Origin: Flavobacteriaceae bacterium
Lineage (GTDB): Bacteria; Bacteroidota; Bacteroidia; Flavobacteriales; Flavobacteriaceae
NCBI GenBank assembly: GCA_947461915.1
Contig: CANHNG010000007.1
Coordinates: 1 to 16,512, forward strand
DNA length: 16,512 nt
Direction of reading: 5' to 3'
Under the pieces are notes generated by a model. That model did not search any database. It was not told the origin of the DNA and saw nothing but the letters and a program-made list of their open reading frames with translations. Positions 1-6,517 of this stretch are shown one piece after another. The stretch's first letter is position 1; the number at the start of each line of letters is the position of its first letter. The position numbers and the translations under genes were made by a program.

Positions 1-1
1 T

Positions 2-613
2 TCCTATGGAATAGCCAGCTCGAATCCTGCGGCTTTGTATTATGAAGACCAAACTCCATTTTTGACTTCCATCAGCAATCCAACTTCGTCGGTTTATGTT
101 TTCACTGCTCCAATTAATCTGGAGAATTCCAATTTTCAACAATCGCCATTAATTGTTCCCACGTTTTACAAAATGGGAATAAACAATCTGAACAATGGCA
201 TTACCACCAGAACTATAGGAAAAAACAATCCGTTTTTGGTTGACGTGACATTATCAAAAGACGAAATTTTGAAAGTCAAAAACGATTTCGAAACCTTTAT
301 TCCGGTGCAACAAATTATGAATGACAAAGTAAAATTGACATTCAACGATTTTCCGGTCCAAGCTGGTAATTTCGGCATTTACAACCAAAAAGAACACTTG
401 CAAGACATCAGTTTCAATTACAATAGAACCGAAAGTAATTTGGCTCTGACCAACGAAAATACACTTTCCGAATATAAAATAATCGATTCCATCTCGACAG
501 TTTTCAATACCTTGCAAACCGACAGAGCCGACAATCAAATTTGGAAATGGTTTGTTATATTTGCATTGCTTTTTCTGCTAACAGAAATGGCAATTATACG
601 ATTCGTAAAATAA
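2..613 (+). CDS. BatA-type membrane protein, C-terminal fragment (5' end outside window)
   Basis: The reading frame is open from base 2, so the true start lies left of the window and 203 C-terminal residues are visible. Most of the fragment looks like an extracytoplasmic beta-rich domain with no catalytic motif I can identify. It ends in one clear transmembrane helix in the last ~23 residues (WKWFVIFALLFLL, then a short basic tail RFVK). This layout, together with a dihydroorotase-like gene 28 bp downstream, fits the Bacteroidota BatA-domain proteins of about 650 residues, which have N-terminal membrane segments, a large periplasmic part and a C-terminal anchor. BatA relatives are linked to stress/aerotolerance operons, but the exact role of this stand-alone form is unknown. 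The family call rests on resemblance and gene order; the diagnostic N-terminal BatA domain is not in view. Confidence 0.72.
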   Translation, partial: SYGIASSNPAALYYEDQTPFLTSISNPTSSVYVFTAPINLENSNFQQSPLIVPTFYKMGINNLNNGITTRTIGKNNPFLVDVTLSKDEILKVKNDFETFIPVQQIMNDKVKLTFNDFPVQAGNFGIYNQKEHLQDISFNYNRTESNLALTNENTLSEYKIIDSISTVFNTLQTDRADNQIWKWFVIFALLFLLTEMAIIRFVK

Positions 614-641
614 AACGAAATTCAAATAATTCAATATTATT

Positions 642-1907
642 ATGAACACAATTATCCGAGACGCCAAAATTATAGATTCCGAAAGTCCTTTTCACAACCA
701 AACAGTTGATATTTTGATTGTTGATGGTAGTATCAAAAAAATAGGAACTTCGCTTCCCAATACAGAAAATGCTACCGAAGTGAAACTCGACAATTTGCAT
801 GTGTCTCAAGGTTGGTTCGACAGCAGTGTTTCTTTTGGCGAACCTGGTTTTGAAGAGCGGGAAACCATTGCAAACGGTTTAGATGTTGCTGCCCGAAGTG
901 GCTTCACGGCGATTGCATTGCAACCCAACTCCTACCCGATTATCGACAATCAATCCCAAATCAATTTTGTAAAAAGCAAGGCAAATGGTTTTGCTACCCA
1001 ACTTTTTCCAATTGGCGCCTTGACAAAAGGAAGCGAAGGCAAAGATATGACCGAGTTATTCGACATGAAAAATGCGGGTGCGGTGGCTTTTGGAGATTAT
1101 AACAAGAGTTTGGAAAACGCCAATTTGCTAAAAATAGCCCTGCAATATGTGCAGGATTTTGACGGATTGGTCATCGCTTTCGCCCAAGATGCGAACATAA
1201 AAGGAAACGGAGTTGCCAATGAAGGTGCCGTTTCAACAAAATTAGGATTGAAAGGAATCCCGAATCTTGCCGAAGAATTACAAATCGCCAGAAACTTGTT
1301 TTTACTGGAATATACGGGTGGAAAACTCCATATTCCAACTATTTCGACTGCAAAATCAGTCCAATTAATAAAAGACGCAAAAGCAAAAGGCTTGAACGTA
1401 ACTTGCAGCGTAGCCGTGCATCATTTAGCTTTAACCGATTCAACATTGGAAGGTTTTGATACTCGCTATAAAGTTTCGCCACCGTTGAGAACTGAAATCG
1501 ACAGAAAAGCATTGCTAGCGGGAATTCTGGATAATACGATTGATATGATTACCTCTGACCACAATCCAATTGACATTGAACATAAAAAAATGGAATTTGA
1601 TTTGGCCAAGAACGGAACAATAGGTATGGAAAGTGCCTTTGGAGCTTTACTAACCGTACTGACTTTAGAAAAAGTAATCGAAAAACTGACAGTTGGAAAA
1701 GCAACTTTTTGTCCCGAAATTTCGGGAGAATCACAAACCATCGCTGAAGGAAGTAAAGCAAATATAAGCTTATTCAATCCTAATGGAAAAAGCAAATTCA
1801 CCAAAGAAAACATCTTGTCAAAATCGAAAAATTCGGCTTTTCTCGGAATCGAAATAAAAGGAAAAGCATACGGAATTTACAATCAAGGAAAATTAGTTTT
1901 GAATTAA
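642..1907 (+). CDS. Dihydroorotase-like protein with degraded metal site (probable non-catalytic PyrC homologue)
   Basis: This 421-residue protein has class I dihydroorotase length and layout: an N-terminal beta-sandwich part (1-55), a TIM-barrel amidohydrolase core (~56-345) and a C-terminal return to the sandwich. Family landmarks remain: GEPGFEERE (66-74), QPNSYP (94-99), the LGLKGIP segment (201-207), VHHL (259-262) and SDHNP (305-309). The zinc ligands do not. The DxHxH motif reads D60-S-S-V-S64, the arginine expected before EPG is G66, and the HVST histidine is T233; D306 and a histidine near 260 remain. True dihydroorotases cyclise carbamoyl aspartate in pyrimidine synthesis; this one should not bind the binuclear metal centre. 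By analogy with Pseudomonas PyrC', it may act structurally with aspartate transcarbamylase, but no pyrB is in view. It follows the BatA-type gene by 28 bp and precedes the next gene by 6 bp, suggesting an operon. Confidence 0.85.
   Translation: MNTIIRDAKIIDSESPFHNQTVDILIVDGSIKKIGTSLPNTENATEVKLDNLHVSQGWFDSSVSFGEPGFEERETIANGLDVAARSGFTAIALQPNSYPIIDNQSQINFVKSKANGFATQLFPIGALTKGSEGKDMTELFDMKNAGAVAFGDYNKSLENANLLKIALQYVQDFDGLVIAFAQDANIKGNGVANEGAVSTKLGLKGIPNLAEELQIARNLFLLEYTGGKLHIPTISTAKSVQLIKDAKAKGLNVTCSVAVHHLALTDSTLEGFDTRYKVSPPLRTEIDRKALLAGILDNTIDMITSDHNPIDIEHKKMEFDLAKNGTIGMESAFGALLTVLTLEKVIEKLTVGKATFCPEISGESQTIAEGSKANISLFNPNGKSKFTKENILSKSKNSAFLGIEIKGKAYGIYNQGKLVLN
1712..1727. repeat. Perfect 16-bp palindrome inside the dihydroorotase-like gene
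   Basis: TCCCGAAATTTCGGGA reads the same on both strands. It lies in frame within the coding sequence, encoding residues P358-E-I-S-G362 with flanking bases. Its TCCCGA/TCGGGA arms match those of the hairpin at the end of the endonuclease III gene and the hairpin between the two uvrA genes. It may be an in-frame copy of a small palindromic repeat, or coincidence of a codon string. Confidence 0.6.
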
Positions 1908-1913
1908 AAATCT

Positions 1914-2243
1914 ATGAACCACGACATCGAAAAAGGAAAAATAGCCGCCATAACAAGCTATATTTTAATCATTGGAGTTTTCATTGCCATGTCTATGAAT
2001 AGTGGCGAGGAAAAAAATACATTTGCCTCCTTCCATATTCGACAAGCGCTGGGTTTGTCTCTCATATTTATATCATTGGGATTGATAATTAGTAATTTTG
2101 ACAGCCTAATGATTTCCATTTCCATGTGGATTTTCCTCTCTGTTTTATGGACTTATGGCATTTTTAGCGCTATCAATGGCGAAACAAAACCAATTCCTCT
2201 ATTAGGAAATTATTTCCAAAAATGGTTGGCAAACATTTCTTAA
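1914..2243 (+). CDS. Small membrane protein, DUF4870/Tic20-like
   Basis: This 109-residue protein has three hydrophobic segments at about residues 10-28, 44-60 and 66-86. The N-terminus is short and charged (MNHDIEKGK). Between helices 1 and 2 lies a polar loop followed by FHIRQALGL, and the protein ends with a PIPLLGNYFQKWL segment. The FHxRQAL motif after helix 1 and the IPLLG motif near the C-terminus are typical of small bacterial membrane proteins grouped as DUF4870 or Tic20-like import component proteins. Their biochemical role is not established, so none is assigned. The start codon lies 6 bp after the stop of the dihydroorotase-like gene, indicating co-transcription. Family assignment is by motif resemblance only. 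Confidence 0.72.
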   Translation: MNHDIEKGKIAAITSYILIIGVFIAMSMNSGEEKNTFASFHIRQALGLSLIFISLGLIISNFDSLMISISMWIFLSVLWTYGIFSAINGETKPIPLLGNYFQKWLANIS

Positions 2244-2277
2244 AAATCCAAGTTCCAATACTATATGTTACTTTTAT

Positions 2278-2288
2278 CCTTGTCAAGG
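2278..2288. repeat. Short palindrome in the spacer before the alpha/beta hydrolase
   Basis: CCTTGTCAAGG is an 11-bp inverted repeat (CCTTG, T, CAAGG) in the 88-bp spacer after the small membrane protein gene. A degraded second copy (CTTTGAAAAAG) follows about 8 bp later. There is no T-run directly after it, so it is not a typical terminator. It resembles short palindromic intergenic repeats of flavobacterial genomes, but I cannot test copy number here. Confidence 0.4.
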
Positions 2289-2331
2289 TTTAGACTTTGA
2301 AAAAGATTCTTAGGACAAAAACTTTAAAACA

Positions 2332-2973
2332 ATGAATTTATCATTAGAATATCTGGTAAGAGAGCCTAAAATAAAGCTCCACAAAAATCCACTTTTACTA
2401 TTAATTCACGGATACGGCAGCAATGAACAAGATTTATTTTCTTTTGCCACGGAACTCCCTGATGAGTATTATATTGTTTCGGTTCGCGCCCCTTACAATT
2501 TGCAATACGGAAGTTATGCTTGGTATGCCATTAACTTTGATGCCGACCAAAACAAATTTTCTGACAATGATCAGGCACGAATTTCTAGGGATTTAATAGC
2601 AAAATTCATTGACGAATTAATTGATAAATATCCCATTGACGCCACAAACGTGACTCTAATTGGTTTTAGTCAAGGTACAATTTTGAGTTATGCCGTAGCA
2701 CTTTCACACCCTGAAAAAGTACAAAGAGTGGTGGCGATGAGTGGTTATATCAATCCCGAAATTCTAGAAGACAATTATTTAAAAAATTCATTTTCAAATC
2801 TGAAAGTATTCGCTTCACATGGTACTGCAGACCAAGTAATTCCGGTGGAATGGGGACGAAAAGCAAAACCTTTCTTGGAAAATTTGGGAATAGAAACGAC
2901 TTATAAAGAATATCCCGTTGGACACGGAGTTTCTCCGCAAAATTTTTATGATTTCAAGAATTGGCTACTTTAA
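2332..2973 (+). CDS. Alpha/beta hydrolase, carboxylesterase/lysophospholipase (YpfH/EstB-like) type
   Basis: This 213-residue single-domain serine hydrolase has no signal peptide, so it is probably cytosolic. The oxyanion-hole region is LIHGYGSNEQD (24-34). The nucleophile elbow is GFSQGT with Ser113. The acid is Asp167 in HGTADQVIP, and the base is His198 in PVGHGVSP. Length, the GFSQG elbow and the triad spacing match the phospholipase/carboxylesterase family (Pfam Abhydrolase_2), which includes E. coli YpfH and bacterial carboxylesterases. Members hydrolyse short acyl esters and sometimes lysophospholipids; the natural substrate cannot be read from sequence. The gene follows the small membrane protein after 88 bp containing a palindrome, so it may have its own promoter. 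Two inverted repeats lie just past its stop codon. Confidence 0.88.
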   Translation: MNLSLEYLVREPKIKLHKNPLLLLIHGYGSNEQDLFSFATELPDEYYIVSVRAPYNLQYGSYAWYAINFDADQNKFSDNDQARISRDLIAKFIDELIDKYPIDATNVTLIGFSQGTILSYAVALSHPEKVQRVVAMSGYINPEILEDNYLKNSFSNLKVFASHGTADQVIPVEWGRKAKPFLENLGIETTYKEYPVGHGVSPQNFYDFKNWLL

Positions 2974-2989
2974 AGAAGTAGGCAGTAAA

Positions 2990-3031
2990 CAGTTTTTAGT
3001 GGTCAGTTGAGCACTGATAACTAAAAAACTG
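2990..3031 (+). terminator. Imperfect hairpin between convergent genes
   Basis: The left arm CAGTTTTTAGT plus CAGT pairs with ACTG plus ACTAAAAAACTG around the 5-base loop TGAGC, with a small internal loop and one bulged A. It sits 16 bp after the hydrolase stop codon and upstream of a minus-strand gene end, a position suited to terminating both. The T-run is within the stem rather than after it, so it may instead be, or derive from, an intergenic repeat. Confidence 0.45.
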
Positions 3032-3035
3032 AATA

Positions 3036-3053
3036 CCTGTCTGCCGACAGGCA
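3036..3053. repeat. CCTGTC-TGCC-GACAGG inverted repeat
   Basis: A 6-bp perfect stem (CCTGTC/GACAGG) has a TGCC loop, and TGCC can alternatively pair with the GGCA overlapping the right arm. It is GC-rich against a very AT-rich background and ends 12 bp before the stop of the minus-strand gene. Such TGCCTGTC/GACAGGCA units are a familiar type of dispersed flavobacterial intergenic repeat (established knowledge, not tested here). It may also stop minus-strand transcription. Confidence 0.5.
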
Positions 3054-3065
3054 TGCTAAACACTA

Positions 3066-3566
3066 CTATTTCTGGTATAACAAAGACTGAATGGTCTCGA
3101 ATGAAACCGTTTCATCTTCATTGACAAAATACTTCAACAACACTTCTCCCCAATATTCTCCGTCACTATAATCGGCGATAATCCATCGGTGATTCAATAT
3201 TCTTACTTTATTGATGATGAATTTATTGGCTCCTATTTGATCTTGACCCACATAAGGGTTTCCTTTGGGATTAGTATTCAAATCCAATAATTTCTCAGTT
3301 ACCAAAGGAATCAACTTCTCGACTTGAATTGTTTTCGTTGCGTTGTCAGGATTAAAATAATTTTGGGCATTTTCGTTTTTTGCCAAAGAAAAATAATTGG
3401 CATCAGCCAATTTATTTGTGATAGAATTTAAGCTGTCTTTCAGTTTTTTGTTTTGATTGGTAAATTTATTTTGTTCAAAAGTGAGTTCTTTACTGTAATA
3501 CATATAAGTATAAACCGTAAAAAGAGCAGAAAGAATAAAAAGATAAAGCAATAATGATTTTTTCAT
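3066..3566 (-). CDS. Membrane-anchored coiled-coil protein of unknown function
   Basis: This 166-residue protein begins MKKS followed by one hydrophobic helix (residues ~4-23), then a short tyrosine-rich stretch. This is an uncleaved N-terminal anchor rather than a clear signal peptide, as no AxA-type site is visible. Residues ~27-57 are rich in K, N, L and Q and look like a coiled coil. The C-terminal ~90 residues form a compact domain with mixed strands, including a WIIADYSDGEYWGE segment near residues 128-141 that is probably its conserved core. I recognise no enzyme motif. The start lies 12 bp downstream of the stop of the metallo-hydrolase gene on the same strand, so the two are likely one transcript. 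The C-terminal part probably faces the periplasm. Confidence 0.75.
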   Translation of the reverse strand: MKKSLLLYLFILSALFTVYTYMYYSKELTFEQNKFTNQNKKLKDSLNSITNKLADANYFSLAKNENAQNYFNPDNATKTIQVEKLIPLVTEKLLDLNTNPKGNPYVGQDQIGANKFIINKVRILNHRWIIADYSDGEYWGEVLLKYFVNEDETVSFETIQSLLYQK

Positions 3567-3578
3567 TTTATGTTAATT

Positions 3579-4343
3579 TTAAAGGGTAATTTCTAAGTTA
3601 TCATAAGCCAAATAAACGTTTTTTGGAAGTTTTTGTTGTACTTCTTCATGAAAACCCAAAATATGACTAATGTGGGTAAGATAGGCTTTTTCAGGTTGAA
3701 TTAAAGTTATAAAATCCAAAGCCTCCTTTAAATTGAAATGCTTCGCATGCGACTCTTCCCTTAGAGCATTTATTACCAAAACCTTTACATTTTTTAATTT
3801 TTTAATTTCGATTTCATCTATAGTTTTCACATCTGTTAAATAGGCAAAATCATCAATTCGGTAACCAAAAACCTGAAGATCACCGTGCATCACATTAACA
3901 GGGATTGCTGTTTTATTGCCAATAGGAAAAGGTTGATTATTGACTACTTCAATCGGTTTTACGGAAGGTGCTCCCGGATATTTGTTCTTGGTTTCAAAAA
4001 CATAGTCAAACCTTTTTTTTAGATTTTCGATTACCCGTTGATGGGCATATATTGGTATTTCTCCTTGTCTAAAATTAAATGGGCGAATGTCATCCAAGCC
4101 TGCGGTATGATCCGAATGCTCATGGGTATATAAAATCCCGTCTACTTTTTGGCAATTTGAAGCCAGCATTTGTTGCCTGAAATCAGGTCCGCAATCTATT
4201 ACAAAAGAATATTTTTCCCAGGAAATCCAAACAGAAACGCGAAGTCTTTTGTCCCTGATATCTGCACTTTGGCAAACAGAATGATGGCTACCTATAATAG
4301 GTATTCCTTGTGAAGTGCCGGTTCCTAAAAAATATATATTCAT
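3579..4343 (-). CDS. Metallo-beta-lactamase-fold hydrolase, PhnP-like
   Basis: This 254-residue cytosolic protein starts with the strand-loop MNIYFLGTGTSQGIP typical of PhnP-like and RNase Z-like metallo-hydrolases. The metal motif is H74-x-H76-x-D78-H79 (THEHSDHTAG), with further likely ligands H153 (VMHGD), D171 (YLTDVK) and a histidine in THISH (224-227). All catalytic positions look intact. PhnP of E. coli cleaves phosphoribosyl cyclic phosphate; the length, early GTGTSxGxP motif and central GLDDIRP segment fit that branch. The extra structural-zinc cysteines of E. coli PhnP appear incomplete: only C24 lies in that region. No phosphonate genes are nearby, so the substrate is unknown, probably a cyclic phosphodiester or nucleotide. 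It heads a two-gene minus-strand unit and is divergent from the 486-residue protein. Confidence 0.85.
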   Translation of the reverse strand: MNIYFLGTGTSQGIPIIGSHHSVCQSADIRDKRLRVSVWISWEKYSFVIDCGPDFRQQMLASNCQKVDGILYTHEHSDHTAGLDDIRPFNFRQGEIPIYAHQRVIENLKKRFDYVFETKNKYPGAPSVKPIEVVNNQPFPIGNKTAIPVNVMHGDLQVFGYRIDDFAYLTDVKTIDEIEIKKLKNVKVLVINALREESHAKHFNLKEALDFITLIQPEKAYLTHISHILGFHEEVQQKLPKNVYLAYDNLEITL

Positions 4344-4370
4344 CTAGCATCGTTTTTGCCAATTATTTTA

Positions 4371-4378
4371 CAAAAATA
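4371..4378 (-). promoter_or_regulatory. Candidate -7 box for the metallo-hydrolase gene
   Basis: The minus strand reads TATTTTTG, matching the Bacteroidota -7 consensus TAnnTTTG, 27 bp upstream of the start codon. No convincing TTTG -33 box is seen at the usual ~19-bp distance. Confidence 0.4.
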
Positions 4379-4412
4379 GGTTTAATTCTCTTTCATTAGA
4401 AACCTAATTAAT

Positions 4413-4420
4413 TAACTTTG
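4413..4420 (+). promoter_or_regulatory. Candidate -7 box for the 486-residue protein gene
   Basis: TAACTTTG matches the Bacteroidota -7 consensus TAnnTTTG exactly and lies 27 bp before the ATG at 4448, implying a leader of about 20 nt. The -33 region (TTTC near 4391) is a weak match. The divergent box for the metallo-hydrolase is 34 bp away. Confidence 0.5.
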
Positions 4421-4447
4421 TAACATATCAGCCCTATTAATATTAAA

Positions 4448-5908
4448 ATGGAAACAGAAATAAAACTGAAAGGTGACAAAGTCATCGAACAAATTCCTTC
4501 CATAAAAGACAAAGCGCTTCGTATCAATCTGAACGAAAATATTTATGGGACTTTTGCAGAAATTGGAGCTGGACAAGAAACCGTTAGACATTTCTTCAGA
4601 GCTGGCGGATCTTCAGGGACGATTGCAAAAGCCACTTCAGCTTATGATAAAGATTTCAGCGATGTCATTTATGGAGTCGAAAGTGATGGCCGCTATGTGA
4701 CCGAAAGCAGACTTAAAAAGATGCTTTCACACGAAGTGGAACTAATAGAAAAAAGGCTAAGCAGAATAAAACACCCCGAAAAAATGTTTTTTAGCTACGC
4801 CAACACAGTAGCTACCATTGACTTTGCCAAACAATTCAAAGGACACGGATGGGTTGGTATTCGGTATCAAATTGACCCTACAGAAGGTTACAACGATATC
4901 ATTCTTCATATCCGTTTTAAAGAAACAGATGTTCGATTACAGCAAGAAACTTTAGGAATATTAGGCGTTAACCTAATTTATGGTGCCTATTATAAATACA
5001 ACGAACCCAAACGATTATTGCGATATTTATACGATCACTTGGATAAAGACCAACTAGAAATAGACACTATCAACTTTTCCGGACCTCGTTTTGCTGATGT
5101 GGACAATCGTTTAATGAGTTTGCAATTGGTAAAAAACGGAATGACAGACGCCGTTATTTTCGATCCGAAAGGCAATAATATACTTCCCGCAGCCTTATTA
5201 TACAAAAAAAACATTCTTGCTTTAAGGGGTAGTTTTCGTCCTGTTACCAAAGTAAACATGGATATGTACAAGGAGTCTTTAAAAATGTTCCTCGAGGAGA
5301 ACAAAGTTGATGCAGAAAACACCTTGGTTCTCTTTGAAATTACTTTGTCAAACTTACGTTCCGATGGAGAAATAGATGAAAGAGATTTTATGGATCGAGC
5401 AGAATTGCTTTGTTCACTGGGGCAAACAGTAATGATTTCGAATTTTCAGGAATATTATAGAGTGGTCGAATACTTTGCAAAATATACCAAGGCCAGAATG
5501 GGATTGGCGATGGGTGTAAACAATTTAGTCGATATCTTTGACGAAAAATACTACCGCCATTTGAGTGGTGGAATTCTAGAGGCTTTCGGTAAATTATTCT
5601 ATCGCGATATGAAAGTATTCCTATATCCAATGCTGGATGAAAACGGAGTAATTGTTACCTCAGAGACTTTAAAAGTGCATCCAAGAATGAAAGAACTATA
5701 TAAATTCTTCAAGTTCAATGGAAAAGTAGTCGACATTACAAACTATAATCCGAAAAACTTGGAAGTTTTCTCCCGAGAAGTATTAAAAATGATTAGTGAA
5801 AATAAACCGGGTTGGGAATCAATGTTACCAGCCGGTGTTGCTGAAATCATCAAAGAACAGGAACTTTTCGGTTACAATCCTAGCAAATTATTAGAAAAAA
5901 GCAGCTAG
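4448..5908 (+). CDS. Conserved 486-residue protein of unknown function
   Basis: I do not recognise this family with certainty. The 486-residue protein has no signal peptide or transmembrane segment and looks cytosolic. Visible stretches include an N-terminal glycine-rich segment FRAGGSSGTIAKA (50-62), an SYANTVATIDFAKQFKGHGW region near 115-134, a central INFSGPRFADVDNRLMSLQL region near 209-228, and a C-terminal VHPRMKELYKFF segment. I see no Walker A, no (H/T)xGH nucleotidyltransferase motif, no HEXXH and no clustered cysteines, so an enzyme name is not justified. Even composition and long regular secondary structure suggest an ordinary folded protein under selection. It has its own candidate promoter, divergent from the metallo-hydrolase, and ends at a strong hairpin shared with the convergent peroxiredoxin gene, so it appears monocistronic. 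Confidence 0.85.
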   Translation: METEIKLKGDKVIEQIPSIKDKALRINLNENIYGTFAEIGAGQETVRHFFRAGGSSGTIAKATSAYDKDFSDVIYGVESDGRYVTESRLKKMLSHEVELIEKRLSRIKHPEKMFFSYANTVATIDFAKQFKGHGWVGIRYQIDPTEGYNDIILHIRFKETDVRLQQETLGILGVNLIYGAYYKYNEPKRLLRYLYDHLDKDQLEIDTINFSGPRFADVDNRLMSLQLVKNGMTDAVIFDPKGNNILPAALLYKKNILALRGSFRPVTKVNMDMYKESLKMFLEENKVDAENTLVLFEITLSNLRSDGEIDERDFMDRAELLCSLGQTVMISNFQEYYRVVEYFAKYTKARMGLAMGVNNLVDIFDEKYYRHLSGGILEAFGKLFYRDMKVFLYPMLDENGVIVTSETLKVHPRMKELYKFFKFNGKVVDITNYNPKNLEVFSREVLKMISENKPGWESMLPAGVAEIIKEQELFGYNPSKLLEKSS

Positions 5909-5940
5909 TTCAAATTATAAAATTATTGCTACATATAGAA

Positions 5941-5973
5941 GGCCAAGAAAGCAATGTTGTTTTCTTGGCCTTT
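5941..5973 (+). terminator. Strong hairpin terminator
   Basis: A perfect 10-bp stem, GGCCAAGAAA (5941-5950) with TTTCTTGGCC (5961-5970), has a 10-base loop and is followed by TTTATTCTTT on the plus strand. It starts 33 bp after the stop of the 486-residue protein and lies 25 bp past the end of the convergent peroxiredoxin gene. The minus-strand tail (TTCTATATG) is weaker, so it is mainly a plus-strand terminator. Confidence 0.8.
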
Positions 5974-5997
5974 ATTCTTTATTCTGAACTTGAGAAT

Positions 5998-6450
5998 TTA
6001 TTTTAAGATTTGCGCAGCATGCTCTTTGGTTTTTACATCAGAGATTACTTCGTCTATTATGCCATTTTCATCGATTACAAATGTGGTTCTGTGAATCCCG
6101 TCATATTCTTTCCCCATGAACTTTTTTGGACCCCATACCCCAAATGCATGAATAACCGATTTGTCCTCGTCTGCCAATAACGGAAACGGGAAATCATATT
6201 TTTCCTTGAACTTCGCTTGAGCCTTTGCAGCATCAGCACTTACGCCTAAAAGTTCATAATTATTGGCTTGAAAACGCTCGAAATTATCCCTTAAATCACA
6301 GGCTTCGGCTGTGCATCCTGGCGTGCTTGCTTTTGGATAAAAGAAAACCACTAATTTCTTTCCTTTATAATCGGATAATTTATGTAATTTTCCATCTTGA
6401 TCTAATCCTGAAAAATTTGGTGCGAGATCCCCTTTTTTTAATGTTGTCAT
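5998..6450 (-). CDS. bcp: Thioredoxin-dependent thiol peroxidase (Bcp/PrxQ family)
   Basis: This 150-residue peroxiredoxin reduces hydrogen peroxide and organic hydroperoxides in the cytosol, using thioredoxin as electron donor. The peroxidatic site is PKASTPGCTAEAC (39-51): the PxxxTPxC motif with Cys46, and Cys51 five residues on as the likely resolving cysteine, the atypical two-Cys arrangement of the PrxQ/Bcp group. The conserved arginine is R121 in GIHRTTFVID. Length and the opening KKGDLAPNF are standard, and nothing is truncated. It is transcribed toward the 486-residue gene and away from endonuclease III, with a 67-bp spacer between the two starts. That spacer holds a TATTTTTG box on the minus strand (6503-6510), a plausible promoter. 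No redox regulator lies beside it. Confidence 0.95.
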   Translation of the reverse strand: MTTLKKGDLAPNFSGLDQDGKLHKLSDYKGKKLVVFFYPKASTPGCTAEACDLRDNFERFQANNYELLGVSADAAKAQAKFKEKYDFPFPLLADEDKSVIHAFGVWGPKKFMGKEYDGIHRTTFVIDENGIIDEVISDVKTKEHAAQILK

Positions 6451-6458
6451 AATTTGAA

Positions 6459-6483
6459 TTTATAAGTTTAGGAGTTTATAAGT
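6459..6483. repeat. Two 9-bp direct repeats in the bcp/nth spacer
   Basis: TTTATAAGT occurs at 6459-6467 and 6475-6483, 16 bp apart start to start, between the divergent bcp and nth genes. This could be a binding site read on one DNA face, or simply a duplication in AT-rich DNA. Confidence 0.35.
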
Positions 6484-6502
6484 ATAGTTATTAAATTGTA
6501 CC

Positions 6503-6510
6503 CAAAAATA
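6503..6510 (-). promoter_or_regulatory. Candidate -7 box for bcp
   Basis: The minus strand reads TATTTTTG, a match to TAnnTTTG, 52 bp upstream of the bcp start. Its -33 region would fall within the first codons of nth; no clear TTTG is present at the right distance. Confidence 0.35.
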
Positions 6511-6517
6511 AACTAAA

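Noticed and set aside
254..538. Minus-strand open frame (94 codons) opposite the BatA-type fragment
   Set aside because: Cysteine- and phenylalanine-rich translation typical of antisense frames; the sense frame is open to the window edge and ends in a clear membrane anchor.
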